Positions 1 to 11,285 of a stretch of 64,000 nucleotides of DNA are shown here, piece after piece. Source of the stretch: Leptobrachium leishanense (taxonomy: Eukaryota > Chordata > Amphibia > Anura > Megophryidae). Both the position numbers and the translations under genes were made by a program. The stretch is from positions 193,172,954 through 193,236,953 of the forward strand of contig CM019063.1 of NCBI GenBank assembly GCA_009667805.1. Direction: 5' to 3'. Within the stretch, counting starts at the first letter, position 1. Every line of letters starts with the position of its first letter. The notes beneath the pieces are model-generated. The model was not told the DNA's origin, did not search any database, and saw only the letters and a program-made list of their open reading frames with translations.

Positions 1-1225
1 CATGATTTTGTTTTTCTTTTTTACATCATGCACCATCATTCACAGAGTAAAATACTCCAGACGTTTGCAACAACTGACAGAATGCAAAAATACACTCCTG
101 CATCCACACGTTATGAAGAAATCAGGGGCTCTATTCTGACGTTTCGGTAGCAGGAGGCTACTAAGGGTAAATCCTTCCTGTGCTGATATCCCTTAGCGGC
201 TCCCTGTTACAGGGCCTATAGAGACCCAGACAATAAAGGGATTATTCAAAGAGCACTGAAATTTTGGTGCTCTTTCGTACGGTTCAAGTTCACCGACCCT
301 GCAGTGAATTCAGTATTCACCGCAGGGTCCCCAAAGTGTGTCGAAGGGATCCGCTGAATGCCGCCGATAAACTCGCCGAACGACCATTCCCGAACTGCTG
401 GCACTAATGATCCTGTTATCCAGTAAAACTCCCCTTGTCTTCCTCAATCCCTCTAGACTGTAAGCTCCTATGAGCAGGGCTCTCTACACCTAGCGTTTCC
501 ATCCTATGTCTGTTTATCTGTTTCTCGTTCCCTTTTGGCAGGGCCGGCCCGCTCATGGTGCAGAGTGGAGCAAGCGTTCTGAGCGGCAAATCACATAGAG
601 CGGTAAATTTTGCCGCCTGACACTGTCGGATATAATCTCTGCCCGTGAATACAACACGTTATATATTGGATTTATCAGCCAAGCCTCCAATATGTTTATA
701 TTGGACTTACTGTACCTACCTCGACAGTTGCCTCCAATATATCAGGGATTATTATTTCATAAAAAAACTTATACGAGACACAAATATCAATCGTCTATAT
801 TTCTTAGAAATTATTCTGAATTCTTTTAATTGTCTGTGTTTTGCTTTAAAAAATACAACAATCAATAATCGGATAAAAATATATATATATTTATTACGTA
901 TACAAAAAAAATTTCAAATCTCATATCATAAACAACAATTTATAAACCACAATCCATCAGCATATAAAAACTAGCTTCACAATATATGTATCTCCGGTTA
1001 GTAACTGCATATATGATTAATATCATTTACCTTAATCAGTTAGTAACTAATACACAAATGGTTAATAAACATTTCTGCTTAATACAACTTGCATTTCCCA
1101 GCAAACAATGTTTAACCAGCCAGCTCTTATAGATATATATATATATCTCTATGCTACATGGATCAACAAAAGATGAGCTAATTTAATGATAAGTAATAAA
1201 AACTTATTTAGTGAATCCTACCCTA
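1..1225. other. Gene-free stretch with repeat fragments
   Basis: I see no supported gene here. At about 243-370 there is a fragment related to the palindromic repeat at 18465-19416, sharing a 'ttattcaaagagcac' start and a 'gaattcagtattcaccgcagggtcc' type core. At about 441-530 there is a LINE or SINE tail-like segment ('ctagactgtaagctcctatgagcaggg'-like) of a kind repeated elsewhere in this window. 640-1200 is AT-rich with no recognisable structure. The small ORF at 645-974 has a low-complexity composition and no recognisable family. Confidence 0.5.
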
Positions 1226-1781
1226 TGTCAGGCGGACACACGTACCCGTAGGTAGTTACGGTCAGCCCTAAGGCGAAACAGGAGGCTGGAACCCTGACTG
1301 CGATACCAGTCCTTATAGTCGGCTGGGTTACGCAGTAGCTAGAGGTGAACCTATAAGGCAGGGACGTAGGCAAGGAGGAAGAAACCAGTCCTTAGGGTGG
1401 CCGGTATAGAAACAGGACAGTATGGAGTACTAGAGAGTGTACGTCAGTTGTACACGTAAGTCGAAGGAAAAGCTAGAGTAGGTATACAGGTAACCAGAAA
1501 ACCCCAAAATCTAATCACAATACCAGTCCTTGCGGTGGCTGGGTTAAGTGATAGCGAGTAATAAAACAGCTCAGTACACAGGGAAAAACCAAATGCAGCG
1601 TCAGACACATAAGCCGGGTCAGAGGGATACGAAGATACTCAGAGTCGGTTGCCAAAAGCCAGGTCATACACAGTAAGTCAAATAAGAGTCTCAGAATACA
1701 GCACCAAAGGGTATAGCAAGCTAAAACCACGAAAGGGCACTGCAGAATGGAATAAGCAGGTTTAAATCTGGCGCCCTGTCA
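1226..1781 (-). repeat. LTR of a Ty3/gypsy-like element
   Basis: Read on the minus strand this 556-bp segment begins TGACAGG and ends CCTGACA, the TG...CA form with short inverted ends expected of an LTR. It lies just downstream (minus strand) of a gypsy integrase C-terminus that ends at 1801. It is therefore best read as the 3' LTR of that element. The matching 5' LTR is not in the window, so the element is truncated or the rest has been lost. The LTR call rests on ends and position rather than on two aligned copies. Confidence 0.6.
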
Positions 1782-1800
1782 GCCGATTGGTCCATGGAGG

Positions 1801-2420
1801 TCACATGGGGTGTGGTGACGTCAAGCCGCCGGGGAAGCTAATTCCGGAACTGTCAGCGGCGCGTGCGCATACAGCGCAGAAGCCGGAGATGGAGGAGACG
1901 CCGACCCCGGAGCCGCGAGGAGGAGCGCCGGGCCGGAGAGCACCGCCGAGGCATGACAGCACCCCCCCTCGAGGAACGCCCACCGGGCGGCCAGGAGCCG
2001 GGCGATCGGGAAAACGACGATGAAAGGCGGAGACCAATCGGGGAGCATGAACGTCACGTGACGCAACCCATGTGCGATCCTTGGGGCCGTAGCCTTTCCA
2101 ATGAACCAGATATTGCAACCGATGACGAGAACGACGAGAATCCAGAATGGATTCGACTTCATATTCGGGAGTTCCGTCCACCACCACAGGAGGAGGAGGA
2201 GGAGAGTCGGGGCGAGTAAAACGGTTGCACGCGAGCGGTTTCAATAAAGAAACATGAAAGGAGTTCGGAATACGTAGAGAGACGGGTAACTGCAGTGCGT
2301 AAGCTACGGGATTGATACATCGGAGTATTTTATATGGACCGATAAATCGAGGTGCGAATTTCATGGAGGGAACCTTCAAACGAATGTAAAAGCTCTTGTC
2401 CTTATGACACTGTGCAAAAA
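1801..2420 (-). pseudogene. Ty3/gypsy integrase C-terminus with chromodomain (fragment)
   Basis: The minus-strand frame reads through a typical end of a chromovirus-type pol. A '[18 protein letters not shown]' segment is followed by an '[10 protein letters not shown]' segment. A chromodomain then runs about 60 residues, with '[11 protein letters not shown]' and '[16 protein letters not shown]' and its aromatic and tryptophan positions. These are standard for Ty3/gypsy elements, where the chromodomain guides integration. The frame continues as a GC-rich tail to the stop at 1801, next to the LTR. Above about 2420 the frame no longer resembles integrase, and I find no protease, RT or RNase H, so this is a 3' fragment. 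The ORFs on the opposite strand over 1787-2219 are shadows of this coding segment. Confidence 0.85.
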
Positions 2421-2917
2421 GTGCCTCAATCCATGGAAGGAGTACCAAGTGACACCGATGGAAAGGTACCCTGAAGCAGCTTGAGTGTAACTGGGAAATT
2501 GTTCCATAGGCGTGGTTACACTTCTCTGTGGAAATAGCAGACTGGTTGTCGAAGATCCTTTTGAGGCTCCCCCTCACAATCAGGCCAGACCCCACCTAAG
2601 ACTGGCAAGTCCCCCAAAGAGCGGCGTTATGGGGCCATGGCTGATGAAGCGACCTCATACATAGGTAGCGGGGTTCTGCCGAGTCTTTGGCCGACTAAGA
2701 GTTCCAGGAGACCATGGCTAAAACCCGGCTAGGTACACTGGCAGGAGAGTCCCTATCCCGGATTCTGGGGTGCATAGAGGATCTTTAGGGCAAGCAAGCA
2801 TGACAGCCTTTTGAGAGAAAGGTTCCACAGTCCAAACAGCACAACATACATAACAGTCCAAAGCACTGTGAATGATGATCATGTCGTCACCTAGCTCCAA
2901 GAAATCCAAAGACATAT
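2421..2917. other. Unassigned sequence between two element fragments
   Basis: This lies between the gypsy fragment and the Tc1 relic. The minus-strand frame over 2718-2917 is open but shows no family I recognise. It may be decayed pol sequence, but I cannot support that. Confidence 0.4.
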
Positions 2918-3754
2918 CCTGCTGGAAAATTAAATCAGCATCTTTAAAAAGCTGGTCAGCAGAAGGAAGCATGAAGTGCTCTGAAATTTATTGGTAAATG
3001 GGTGAAGTGACTTTGGTTTTCAAAAAACACAGTGGACCAACACCAGCAGATGACATTTGACCCCAAATCATCACAGGCTGTGGAAACTTAACACTGGACT
3101 TCAAGCAACTTTGGCTATGAGCTGCTCCACCCTTTCTCCAGACTCTAGGACCTTGGTTTCCAAATGAAATTCAAAACTTGCTCATCTGAAAAGAGGACTA
3201 TGGACCACTGGGCAACAGTCCAGTTCTTCTTCTCCATAGCCCAGGTAAGACGCCTCTGACGTTGTCGGTGGTTCAGGAGTGGCTTAACAAGAGGAATACG
3301 GCTCTTGATGCCTTGACCCCAGCCTCAGTCCATTCCTTGTGAAATTCACACAAATTCGTGATTCGATTTTGCTGGACAAGTCTCTCAAGACTGCGTTTCT
3401 CTCGGTTGGTTGTGCATCTTTTTCTTCCACACTTTTTCCTTCCACTCATCTTTCTGTCAACATGCTTGGATACAGCACTCTGTGAACAGCCAGCTTCTTC
3501 GGCAATGAATGTTTGTGGCTTACCCTCCTTGTGAAGGGCGTCAATGATTGTCTTCTGGACAGCTGTCAGATCCGCAGTCTTCCCCATGATTGTGTAGCCT
3601 AGTGAACCAAACTGAGAGACTTTTTTGAAGGCTCAGGAAACCTTTGCAGGTGTTTTGAGTTGATTTAGCTGATTGGCCTGTCAACATATTTAAATTTTTT
3701 TGAGATAGTGAATTGGTGAGTTTTTGTTAAATGTAAGCCAAATCATCACAATTA
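2918..3754 (-). pseudogene. Tc1-like transposase relic (minus strand)
   Basis: The N-terminal part (start at 3587) reads 'MGKTADLTAVQKTIIDALHK', a paired-type helix-turn-helix. A GRKR basic stretch and 'GVKASRA' follow, characteristic of Tc1-family transposases. Then comes a short internal deletion and several frame breaks. Recognisable pieces remain: a 'KKNWTVAQW..VLFSDE' catalytic-domain piece near 3190-3250 and a C-terminal 'LPSADQLFKDADLIFQQD' near 2920-2975. Just after that aspartate the similarity stops. The gene is dead. Above 3587 the sequence to 3754 is the element's terminal region, with a 'gtaagccaaatcatcacaatta' type end. The rest of this terminal repeat resumes at 4175, beyond an inserted MITE. 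Confidence 0.85.
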
Positions 3755-4174
3755 AGGCTAGGGTCAGACGAAAGCAGTGCGAACGCGCGTGCAGCCGCAC
3801 TTTATCACGGCCGTAGTAGCAGCAAATGACGGCCAATGACGGGCAATATACGAAGTATATATATACGAAGTATAACGCAAGCGGCAAACAAACGCATTTT
3901 TTTGAGAACGTGATAAAGCTAGTACTGACGTACAGAGTGCGCTGCATCCGCTAGCGGCATGTGTGCGTGATTAGGAGACGTCAGACGCTGCGAATGTCCG
4001 GCCAACATAATGTCCAGACGCAAAAAGTGTTTTATTGACGATCTGTACAAAATCACGGACGTAAATGCGCATCGTATGACCGCTATCGCGTATTCCGTGA
4101 AAAAATACGTCCATTCGTTCGAACACACTTTGTCACGGATGACGTGAAAAATGCGTTCGTCTGACACTAGCCTA
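3755..4174. mobile_element. Palindromic MITE, family A, copy 1 (inserted in Tc1 terminus)
   Basis: The ends are inverted: 'aaggctagggtcagacga' at the left and 'tcgtctgacactagcctaa' at the right. The interior is GC-rich with several shorter hairpins ('gtgcgaacgcgcgtgcagccgcac'). A second copy with the same interior lies at 10634-11044. There is no coding capacity. The superfamily is uncertain; a 3-bp TTA/TAA-type duplication would suit PIF/Harbinger, but I cannot prove it. Confidence 0.75.
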
Positions 4175-4316
4175 AAAGAACCAAAGACTTAGACTACTTC
4201 AGTCTGTGTGCATTGAATTTTTTTAATACGCAAGTTTCACAATTTAAGTTGAATTAATGAAATAAATGAACTTTTCTACGACATTCTAATTTATTGAGAT
4301 GCAGCTGTAAATCTCA
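4175..4316 (-). mobile_element. Terminal portion of the split Tc1-like element
   Basis: The segment 'ccaaagacttagactacttc' through 'tttcacaatttaagttgaat' and 'cgacattctaatttattgag' is the usual terminal region of a common vertebrate Tc1 family. It continues the Tc1 element interrupted at 3754. Together the pieces show the MITE arrived after the Tc1 insertion. Confidence 0.7.
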
Positions 4317-5730
4317 CTTTGTGCAAGGAAGACATACACCTAGAGGCAGCAGAGCTCAAGGAAAAATAAATGTAATGGAACGTAGCTGAGACAGTTTCTC
4401 CGAAAGAATTGCTGCTTCTGAAGGGAGAATGAACAATCATTAGGTTTTCCATCCCCAACCCTTCTAGATTGTGAGTTCCTACGGGAATAGGGCCCTCATC
4501 TCCAATATGCTGGCGCTTTATAAATAAATAATAATAATAATTAGGTCACATTAGGCAAATAAATGTCTCCTATGCCCATACCGTTTTAAATGTGCATATA
4601 CAGTAGGTTTGCAATCCATATGTAAACTAAATAGATATTTTGGATACAATTAATGTCTAACCCAGACATATTATTTTATTTATAAATCACTAGCACTGCA
4701 TCCTATTCACAGATTATCCAGACATCACACGCTATATATAAATCACCAATACTGTGTCTAGTTTTAGATTTTCCGGATATCACACTCTATATAAATCACA
4801 GATCCCTCGTCTATTCATAGAACGGCTAGTGTAGTGTTTCCCAACCCTGGTCCTCAGGGACTTTTAACCTCTGGCCACGTTTGCCAGATATCTGAAGTAC
4901 ACTCAGTGATTGCAGGATTCAGTCTGCATTTCCCCAAGGTAATCCTTAAAACCTGGCCTGTTAGGGGGAATTGAGGACCAGGGTTAGGGGCCACTGCTCT
5001 AGAATGTAAGCTCACCTGACCATGGCGCTCCACACCTCTTGTCTCTGGTTCCTTCGTTTGTTTAAAATTTGTTAGTTTTAATTCCCCAATCCTTATTGAA
5101 AACCGCTGGGGAAACTGTTGGCACTATATAAAATATAATAAGTGATAGCACAGGGCCTGTGACCTAATTTATTTTGACACTGGTTTACAGCCTAACATAC
5201 TGCTAAAAGATAAGACATATTTGTGTCAGGATGCTTGTGACATTCGGTTACCACCTCTCATGATCATATAATCTGTTTTAATGGGCAGCCATTCTGTTTG
5301 GTCAAGGAACAATCTTCCATATGATCTTTCCCAGTGAATACATTAGTCCTCTCGGGCCACTAGTTCCTCTCTGTTGCTAGCATTGAAGATGTTAATTTCT
5401 CATTTCAAACACAAATTAAATAGTGTCATGGCTGGATTTCTACCTGTAGGTACAGAAATCTGGAGCACCCATTGGTCATATGTTTTGAAGTACTGATTAC
5501 CTTTTTTGCTATTTTTTCATATATATATTTCTGTTAGTGCAGGATTGAATTCTGTCCCAAGAAACATATTTTGGAATAGCTATAGTATTAGAATATTTTC
5601 CAAATAGAAAGGGGGGACTGCGATCACACCAAAAGGCATCGCCTGGAACCGAGAGTTACTGCTATTGTGACTGGTGCCAAATATTCTGGTCATAAAAGAC
5701 AGGACTGTCTTTTTTCTCTAATACATAAGC
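4317..5730. repeat. Repeat-rich, gene-free stretch (LINE-type tails and an inverted-repeat MITE)
   Basis: About 4460-4542 is a LINE/SINE tail ending 'ctggcgctttataaataaat' followed by (AAT)n. About 4835-5000 is an inverted-repeat MITE with 'gtttcccaaccctggtcctc' at the left and 'cctggcctgttaggggg' to 'gaggaccagggttaggggcc' at the right. Diverged copies lie at 11150-11285 and 48010-48196. About 5000-5145 is another tail ending 'ttggcactatataaaatata'. I see no gene in 5146-5730. Confidence 0.6.
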
Positions 5731-5819
5731 CAGGGTTCAGAAACCTTGGTCCTCCAGATGGAGACTCATGGGAAATGTAGTTCCAAAGCATCTGGAGGGC
5801 CAAGTTTACTGTCCCCTAC
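5731..5819. mobile_element. Short hAT-like MITE
   Basis: It begins 'cagggttcagaaaccttggt' and contains 'ctccagatggagactcatgg' and 'catctggagggccaagttta'. This is the usual pattern of very short hAT-type MITEs, where the two termini form one inverted repeat. The right end is worn, and I could not define a target duplication. Confidence 0.55.
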
Positions 5820-6212
5820 TATAGGCCATCAGGATTTCAAATGAAATCTACATGATATCAATGGGATACAATTTTGGTACCCGGAAATCTTTTAATGAAT
5901 AGCAGCATCCCCTTGAGAATTGAAGCTATCTGGCCCCTACTTCTTGAAAATGTGCAAGCTCCATCTCGAGCACTTTTATTGAGGGGACACTTTAGCCACC
6001 ATGGCCAAGTTAATTGGTCAAGGTGTGCTAGGTGTCTCCCCCTCTCCTGTCCTTTGGAACGCGGTTTGGTCAGTGCATCTCAATGGAAATGCAGAAGCAT
6101 TGAAAGGCATCCAATTGTCTTAATGCTCAAATGAGCCCATTGACAGAAGTACTATCATAATAGAAGAGCCCCATGGAGGACCTTGGTGATGGGCACAAGG
6201 TGAGTTTTAAAG

Positions 6213-6351
6213 CAGGGATCTCAAACTCCAGCCCCCCCCCCCAGACGTTCATTGACTGCAATTCCCTGAATTCCTTGAATGCAATAAATGGCCAAAGAAT
6301 CATGGGAATTGTAGTTCAAGAACATCTGGGGGCCAGAGTTTGAGATCCCTG
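6213..6351. mobile_element. hAT-like MITE with 8-bp target duplication
   Basis: The terminal inverted repeats are CAGGGATCTCAAACTC (left) and GAGTTTGAGATCCCTG (right), perfect over 16 bp. It is flanked by ttttaaag (6205-6212) and ttataaag (6352-6359), an 8-bp duplication with one mismatch, as expected for hAT. The interior has a poly-C run and no ORF. Confidence 0.85.
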
Positions 6352-6596
6352 TTATAAAGGATACTTTTAGAAAAAGTATTTAAGAAAAAATCATTGGATT
6401 TTGTTTTAACTGTACACATGTATTTTCCCTTGAAAAAGTCTATAGATTAGACGAAACGTGTCAGGCTATTTTTTATGCTTATACATTGATTGATTTATTA
6501 ATACATTTTATTTTTAATTATTAGCAATGTTGGCTAACATTTATTCCATCATTCCGGATGCGGATCCATTATTCAGTACATCAAAGTGAACTCTCT

Positions 6597-6900
6597 GTCA
6601 TGTCCTCAGCCCCTGCTACGCTGCCTGGGGGGTCTGGGCAAGGTCCTGTGCCAAGAGCTGGCTGGCTGCCGGCACTGGGGAATGGCCGAGCAGTGGCCGA
6701 GGGGGCGGGGCCTAGCATGGTCACGAGGAGCTGCCAGGTTTAAAACATGGCGCGAGGAGTTGCCTCGTCGCCCTGTCATGGAGTCTGATTCCCGCATCGC
6801 TAACCATTTGTTTACATTGATTCTCTGTTGCCAACCCGTTTTTTGTATACGATCCCTGCTCCTGCTATTTGACCCGGCTTGATTTTGACTATTCTCCTGC
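6597..6900. repeat. Possible LTR fragment
   Basis: The stretch starts 'tgtcatgtcctcag', has a GC-rich first half and a 'gatccctgctcctgc...gacccggcttgat' second half. This resembles gypsy-type solo LTR sequence in amphibian genomes. It stops where the TTAA element begins at 6904. The evidence is composition and general resemblance only. Confidence 0.35.
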
Positions 6901-7927
6901 TGCTTAACCACTTGGCTGCTAAGGACTCGCTCAGCGCGTCCTGCCAAGCGTTCCTCCTGTGCTACGGACGCGCTGAGTGCGTCCTAGCACAGGAGGCAGC
7001 AATCAGCCGGGATACCGGCTGATTGCTGCCCCCCCCCGTGCGGGCTGACATCTGCATGTCAGCCCGGCACTCTGGGACCCCGGGGGTGGAGATAGATGTC
7101 ATTGCGGCGGCGCGATGACATCTATTTCAGGCGCCCCCCCCCGTGAGTGCGGAGGAGGTGCCTGAAAGGGGGGGTCCTCTCTCTCTCGGACCTCTCTCTC
7201 TCCCAATCGCCGGGGTCCAGTGGCTGAAGGCAGGCATGGTTTGGAAGGGTACAGTCTGCCCTTCCAAACCGTGCCTGCCTTTAACCCATTGGGTGCCGGA
7301 TCACGGTTCGGCGCCGAAAAGCGACGAATCGTGATCCTCTCCCGGAGCTGGCCGACATCTTGGATGTTGGCCAAGCTTCCGGGAATGCCCCTTGACGACT
7401 GGCGTCATCGTGCATAGTACGATGACGCCAGTCCTGGAGTTAACCCCTAACTGCCACCAATGGTGGAGATAGGGGGTTCCAATGAACCCCCTATCTCCCG
7501 ATACGTGGCAGCTAGGGGTTAATGGCCAGAGCATGGCCTTTCCAACGATACCAAACATTCCATGTAAAAAGTAAAGTAAAAAAAATAGTAATAAAAAAAT
7601 AAATAATAAAAGGTGTTTTTTTTATTTATTTTTTAATGCAGCAATATTGTTCCCATTTCAATTATAATGTGAACAATGATGCTGCATTAACGATTTTTGT
7701 ATGCTGTGCGTTTGTTAAAAATAATGAAAGTTTCCCCAAAAGAAAATGTAATGTAATTTTTTTAACAAGCGCACCCCATAGAAAATATAACCGCAATTGC
7801 TCGCATGTTAAAATGTGAAAAAAAACACTTTACATATTGTAAATTATTGAAAATTCAAATTTTATTGCATTTTTTGTTATAATATACAGACAGGACATGA
7901 CGTATACATATAATAATGACATATTAT

Positions 7928-9285
7928 CAGTGGCGGAAGTACCAGGGTCGCAGCGGTCGCAGTTGCGACCGGGCCCTGGCATTCCGCCACTGGAGGGGGG
8001 GCCAGCGCCGCCGCCAGATTCCGGCAAAAAGCGCTGGAATCTGGGAGCAGCGCCACCGGCTGTTCCCCTCCCTGCGAGCGGCCCGCTGGCTTGCAGCTTG
8101 GCCGCTCGCGTGGAATGGGAACTAGCTGACCAGCGCACGAGATCTCGCGAGAACTCGGCTGCGCTGGTCAGGTGGTTTCCGGTGAGCGGCCAGGCTGCAT
8201 GCTTTCAGCGGCCGCTCACCTCGGAGAGGAACGGCGGCAGCAGAGGAGCCTGAGGTGAGCTGGGGGGCCCTATATACCCATAAGAGCTGGGGGCAAATCT
8301 ATCCATAAGCTGGGGCAATATATCCATGAGCTGGGGAAGTATATCCAAGTGCTGGGGCAGTATCCATGTGCTGGGGCAGTATATCCATGAGCTGGGGCAG
8401 TATCCATGTGCTGGGGCAATATATTCATGTGCTGGGGCAGTATCCATGAGCTGGGGCAGTATCCATGTGCTGGGGCAGTATCCATGAGCTGGGGCAGTAT
8501 ATCCATGAGCTGGGGCAGTATCCATGTGCTGGGGCAGTATATCCATGAGCTGGGGCAGTATCCATGTGCTGGGGCAGTATATCCATGTGCTGGGGCAGTA
8601 TATCCATGTGCTGGGGCAGTATATTCATGTGCTGGGGCAGTATATTCATGAGCTGGGGCAGTATCCATGTGCTGGGGCAGTATATCCATGAGCTGGGGCA
8701 GTATATCCATGAGCTGGGGAAATATATCCATGAGCTGGGGGCAAATATATCCATGAGCTGGGGCAATATATCCATGAGAATATATCCATGAGCTGGGGCA
8801 ATATATCCATGAGCTGGGGGCAAATATATCCATGAACTGGGGCAATATATCCATGAGCTGGGGGCAAATATATCCATGAGCTGGGGCAATATATCCATGA
8901 GCTGGGGGCAAATATATCCATGAGCTGGGGGCAAATATATCCATGAGCTGGGGCAATATATCCATGAGCTGGGGCAAATATATCCATGAGCTGGGGGCAA
9001 ATATATCCTTGAGCTGGTGGCAAAAATATCCATGTGTGAGCTGGGGCAATATATCCATGTGTGGCCTGGGGGTAATATATGTCCATGTGAGCTGGGGGCA
9101 ATATATATATCCATGTGAGCTGGGGGCAATATACAGTATATATCCGTGTCAGCTGGGGGCAACACTATCTTTTTTATATTGCAGGAGAAAAAAAAGTAAA
9201 AATATAGATTTTTTTTTGGGTAGGTTGGGGGGGCCCTTCATGGATTCTTGCACCGGGGTCCTCAGGTTTCTAGTTACGCCACTTG
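7928..9285. mobile_element. hAT-like element carrying a minisatellite
   Basis: The left end is 'cagtggcggaagtac' and the right end is '...tagttacgccacttg', an imperfect inverted repeat of the CAGTGGCG type. The 8-bp target duplication 'catattat' is perfect (7920-7927 and 9286-9293). The first third is GC-rich with hairpins, for example 'ggtgagcggcc...ggccgctcacc' around 8179-8220. Then comes a long tandem array (8263-9160). No transposase is present. The insertion splits the surrounding TTAA element. Confidence 0.85.
8263..9160. repeat. Minisatellite, 19-24-bp units, core ATCCATGAGCTGGGG
   Basis: About 40 tandem units of 'atatccatgagctggggcagt' and variants ('atccatgtgctggggcagt', '...ctgggggcaaatat') run through this block. 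Variants are grouped: 'gtgctggggcagt' types dominate before about 8700 and 'gagctgggggcaaatat' types after. The arrays are open in several frames on both strands, but that follows from the unit having no stop codons and is not coding evidence. The same core recurs at 38440-38640 and 41531-42445 inside a different element family. Confidence 0.95.
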
Positions 9286-9444
9286 CATATTATGAATCTT
9301 CCGAGTCTGCCGGAAAGAACGATATATAATATGTCTGGGTCATATTAAAATAAGGCTTCAAAACGTGGTTAAACATGATGAGCGAAACCGGTAAAAATGA
9401 CCTCAGCACACAGGCGTGAAATGGCTCAGCAACGAAAGGGTTAA

Positions 9445-10633
9445 TTACGATCACCTGTGTGGTGCTTTGGTGGTTTGACCCCATGCTTGCCGCTGGGGGT
9501 GTTTACACGTTACTGGGGAAGTGTCCCTTCTCAGCGGTGGGTATTGTCTGTGGCCTCATTAGGTTCATTTACCCAACCCAGGGCTCATGTTCTCCAGCCG
9601 CACATATTGATAAGCGGTACCTCTCGGTCGCAGTTCTTATTTGCAGCTCATGTTCAGTGCATACTCACCAGCAGCAATACTCGTTACTGTACTTACGACC
9701 GACCCCGAGGTGTATGTGTTGTCTCTGACCATCTTAAGGTACCGCTGAACGGCTCCCGATTTATCAGAGAACGTTAAAGCAGCTTCTTTCCTGCAGTCTG
9801 TGCAATTCACCAACTGTCTGTCTTATCTGTGTATTTCTGTATGGGCTCTAAGTAGTCTATCGGTCTCGAAACCTTTAGTGCTTAGTAGCAACTCAGTGTT
9901 TTGTTCCTCCTCGCTTCCGCAAGTGTATAATTCTGTGTATTCCAATCTGTGTTTAAACGTCAAAGATTTATCAGTCCTTAAGGATCTCAACTCCGCTACT
10001 CTCTAGTGGGCGCTACCCCCCCCCCACCCGTTACACTCTCCATCAGCTTCCTCATTCACCACGGAAGGAGAGACATGGATTAGAACAGTCATTCACCCTT
10101 GAGACTACCATTTAGTAACTATAAACCAGCTTCACGTGGGCTAACTAATTCCTTGCTTTTCTCATGGTTGATAAAAGAACTTGAACCACCTCCTGGAAAT
10201 AGGTCAATACTTTGTATATCTTTTCTTCACTAGTTGTTTATCACAAAAAAATATTTGAGAATTTCCACACATATTTTTCTAGGCCCTCAGTACAGGGATC
10301 TCCAAGTCTATATACATATATTAGTTTAATGAACACGTGATGTGACTAAATAAATTCCTCATTATATATTAGTCGGTGCGATCATAACACTGTAAAAATA
10401 AACACATTAAATGTGAATCTATCATCTTCTCCAAAGCCCATCATAATCCCTGAAGCACTTAAAACTAATGTATCATTGAGTAAATTAATTTTCTAGAAAA
10501 CGTTCAGGCTTTGACAAGCCATATTTACCCCATGAGATTTTAAAGCAATAGTACACTAACTAAATGGGAAAACAAATATTATATTCCAGTCCATCTGGAA
10601 TAGGATCATCATCACAAAGTGTTTATATTTCCT
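9445..10633. other. Unassigned gene-free stretch
   Basis: The sequence is mostly unique-looking, with a C-run near 10017-10023. 9445-10030 could be an old LTR by its composition, but I cannot define ends. The ORFs at 9457-9777 and 9800-10006 show no recognisable domain. Confidence 0.4.
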
Positions 10634-11044
10634 TTAGGCTGTTGTCAGACGAACGCAGTGCGAACGCGCGTGCAGCCGCACTTTATCACAGCCGTAGTAG
10701 CAGCAAATGACGGCCAATGATGGGCAATATACGAAGTATGGCAGCACAACGCAAGCGGCAAATGCATTTTTTTGAGAACGTGATACCACTTGTACTGACG
10801 TACAGAGTGCGCTGCGTCCGCTAGCGGCGTGTGTGCGTGATTAGGAGACGTCAGACGCTGCTAATGTCCGGCCAACATAACGTCCAGATGCAAAATGGGT
10901 TTTATTGATGATCTGTACAAAGTCACGGACGAAAATGCGCATCGTATGACCGCTATCGCGTATTCCGTGAAAAATACGTCCATTCGTTCGAACGCACGTT
11001 TTCATGGACGACACGAAAAATGCGTTCGTCTGACCCTAGCCTTA
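10634..11044. mobile_element. Palindromic MITE, family A, copy 2
   Basis: The ends are 'ttaggctgttgtcagacgaa' and 'cgttcgtctgaccctagcct'. The interior matches the copy at 3755-4174, for example 'gcagtgcgaacgcgcgtgca' and 'ggagacgtcagacgctg'. It has small deletions relative to copy 1. It is non-coding. Confidence 0.8.
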
Positions 11045-11149
11045 AGTAGCTTACCCACCTATGTAATAATACAAAAACACTGACAATTCAGGACGGAGAA
11101 ATGGGTCCAAGAAAACAAGGCGGTTCCAGAAAATAGATATGCATGGACA

Positions 11150-11285
11150 GTGGTTCCCATCCTGTTCCTGAAGTACCCCTAACAGGCCCGGTTTGCAAGA
11201 TAGCTGAAGCACAGCACAGGTGAACTGATTTGCCTCTCAGTGATTGCAGGATTCAGTCTGATTTTCCCATAGGGAGTTCTTAAAG
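11150..11285. repeat. Inverted-repeat MITE, partial copy
   Basis: This segment shares 'cagtggttcccatcctg', 'aacaggcccggtttgcaaga' and 'cagtgattgcaggattcagt' with the repeats at 4835-5000 and 48010-48196. Its right inverted end is missing. A 'ttaaagggacac' motif follows at 11280, a common start of another amphibian MITE type. A 36-bp direct duplication ('ttaatgaggtggaggagtga') lies near 11470-11525. Confidence 0.55.

Larger units (their letters stand above)
6904..9444 (-). mobile_element. TTAA-flanked non-autonomous element, interrupted by a hAT-like insertion
   Basis: TTAA stands at both ends (6904-6907 and 9441-9444). The ends are inverted: TTAACCACTTGGCTGCTAAG on the plus strand and TTAACCCTTTCGTTGCTGAG on the minus strand. 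The interior contains several large hairpins, including one at about 7480-7530 matching 'gggggttc...gaaccccctatctc'. Relatives are at 47772-49394 and 61217-62118, and a fragment is at 45560-45616. No transposase is present. TTAA duplication with such ends suggests piggyBac, or possibly Kolobok. Without the insert at 7928-9285 the element would be about 1.2 kb. Confidence 0.75.

Noticed and set aside
645..974. 109-codon ORF in AT-rich sequence
   Set aside because: Low complexity, no family and no splice or promoter context.
1787..2219. Plus-strand ORFs with acidic and arginine-rich composition
   Set aside because: They are antisense to the gypsy chromodomain frame, which has clear family motifs.
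8263..9160. Array resembling a CRISPR by regular spacing
   Set aside because: Units are contiguous variants with no unique spacers, and the sequence is eukaryotic.
8205..9165. Long minus-strand ORFs (113 to 262 codons) with MDILPQ and HGYTAPA repeats
   Set aside because: They are open only because the minisatellite unit lacks stop codons. Several frames are open on both strands and the peptides are pure unit repeats.
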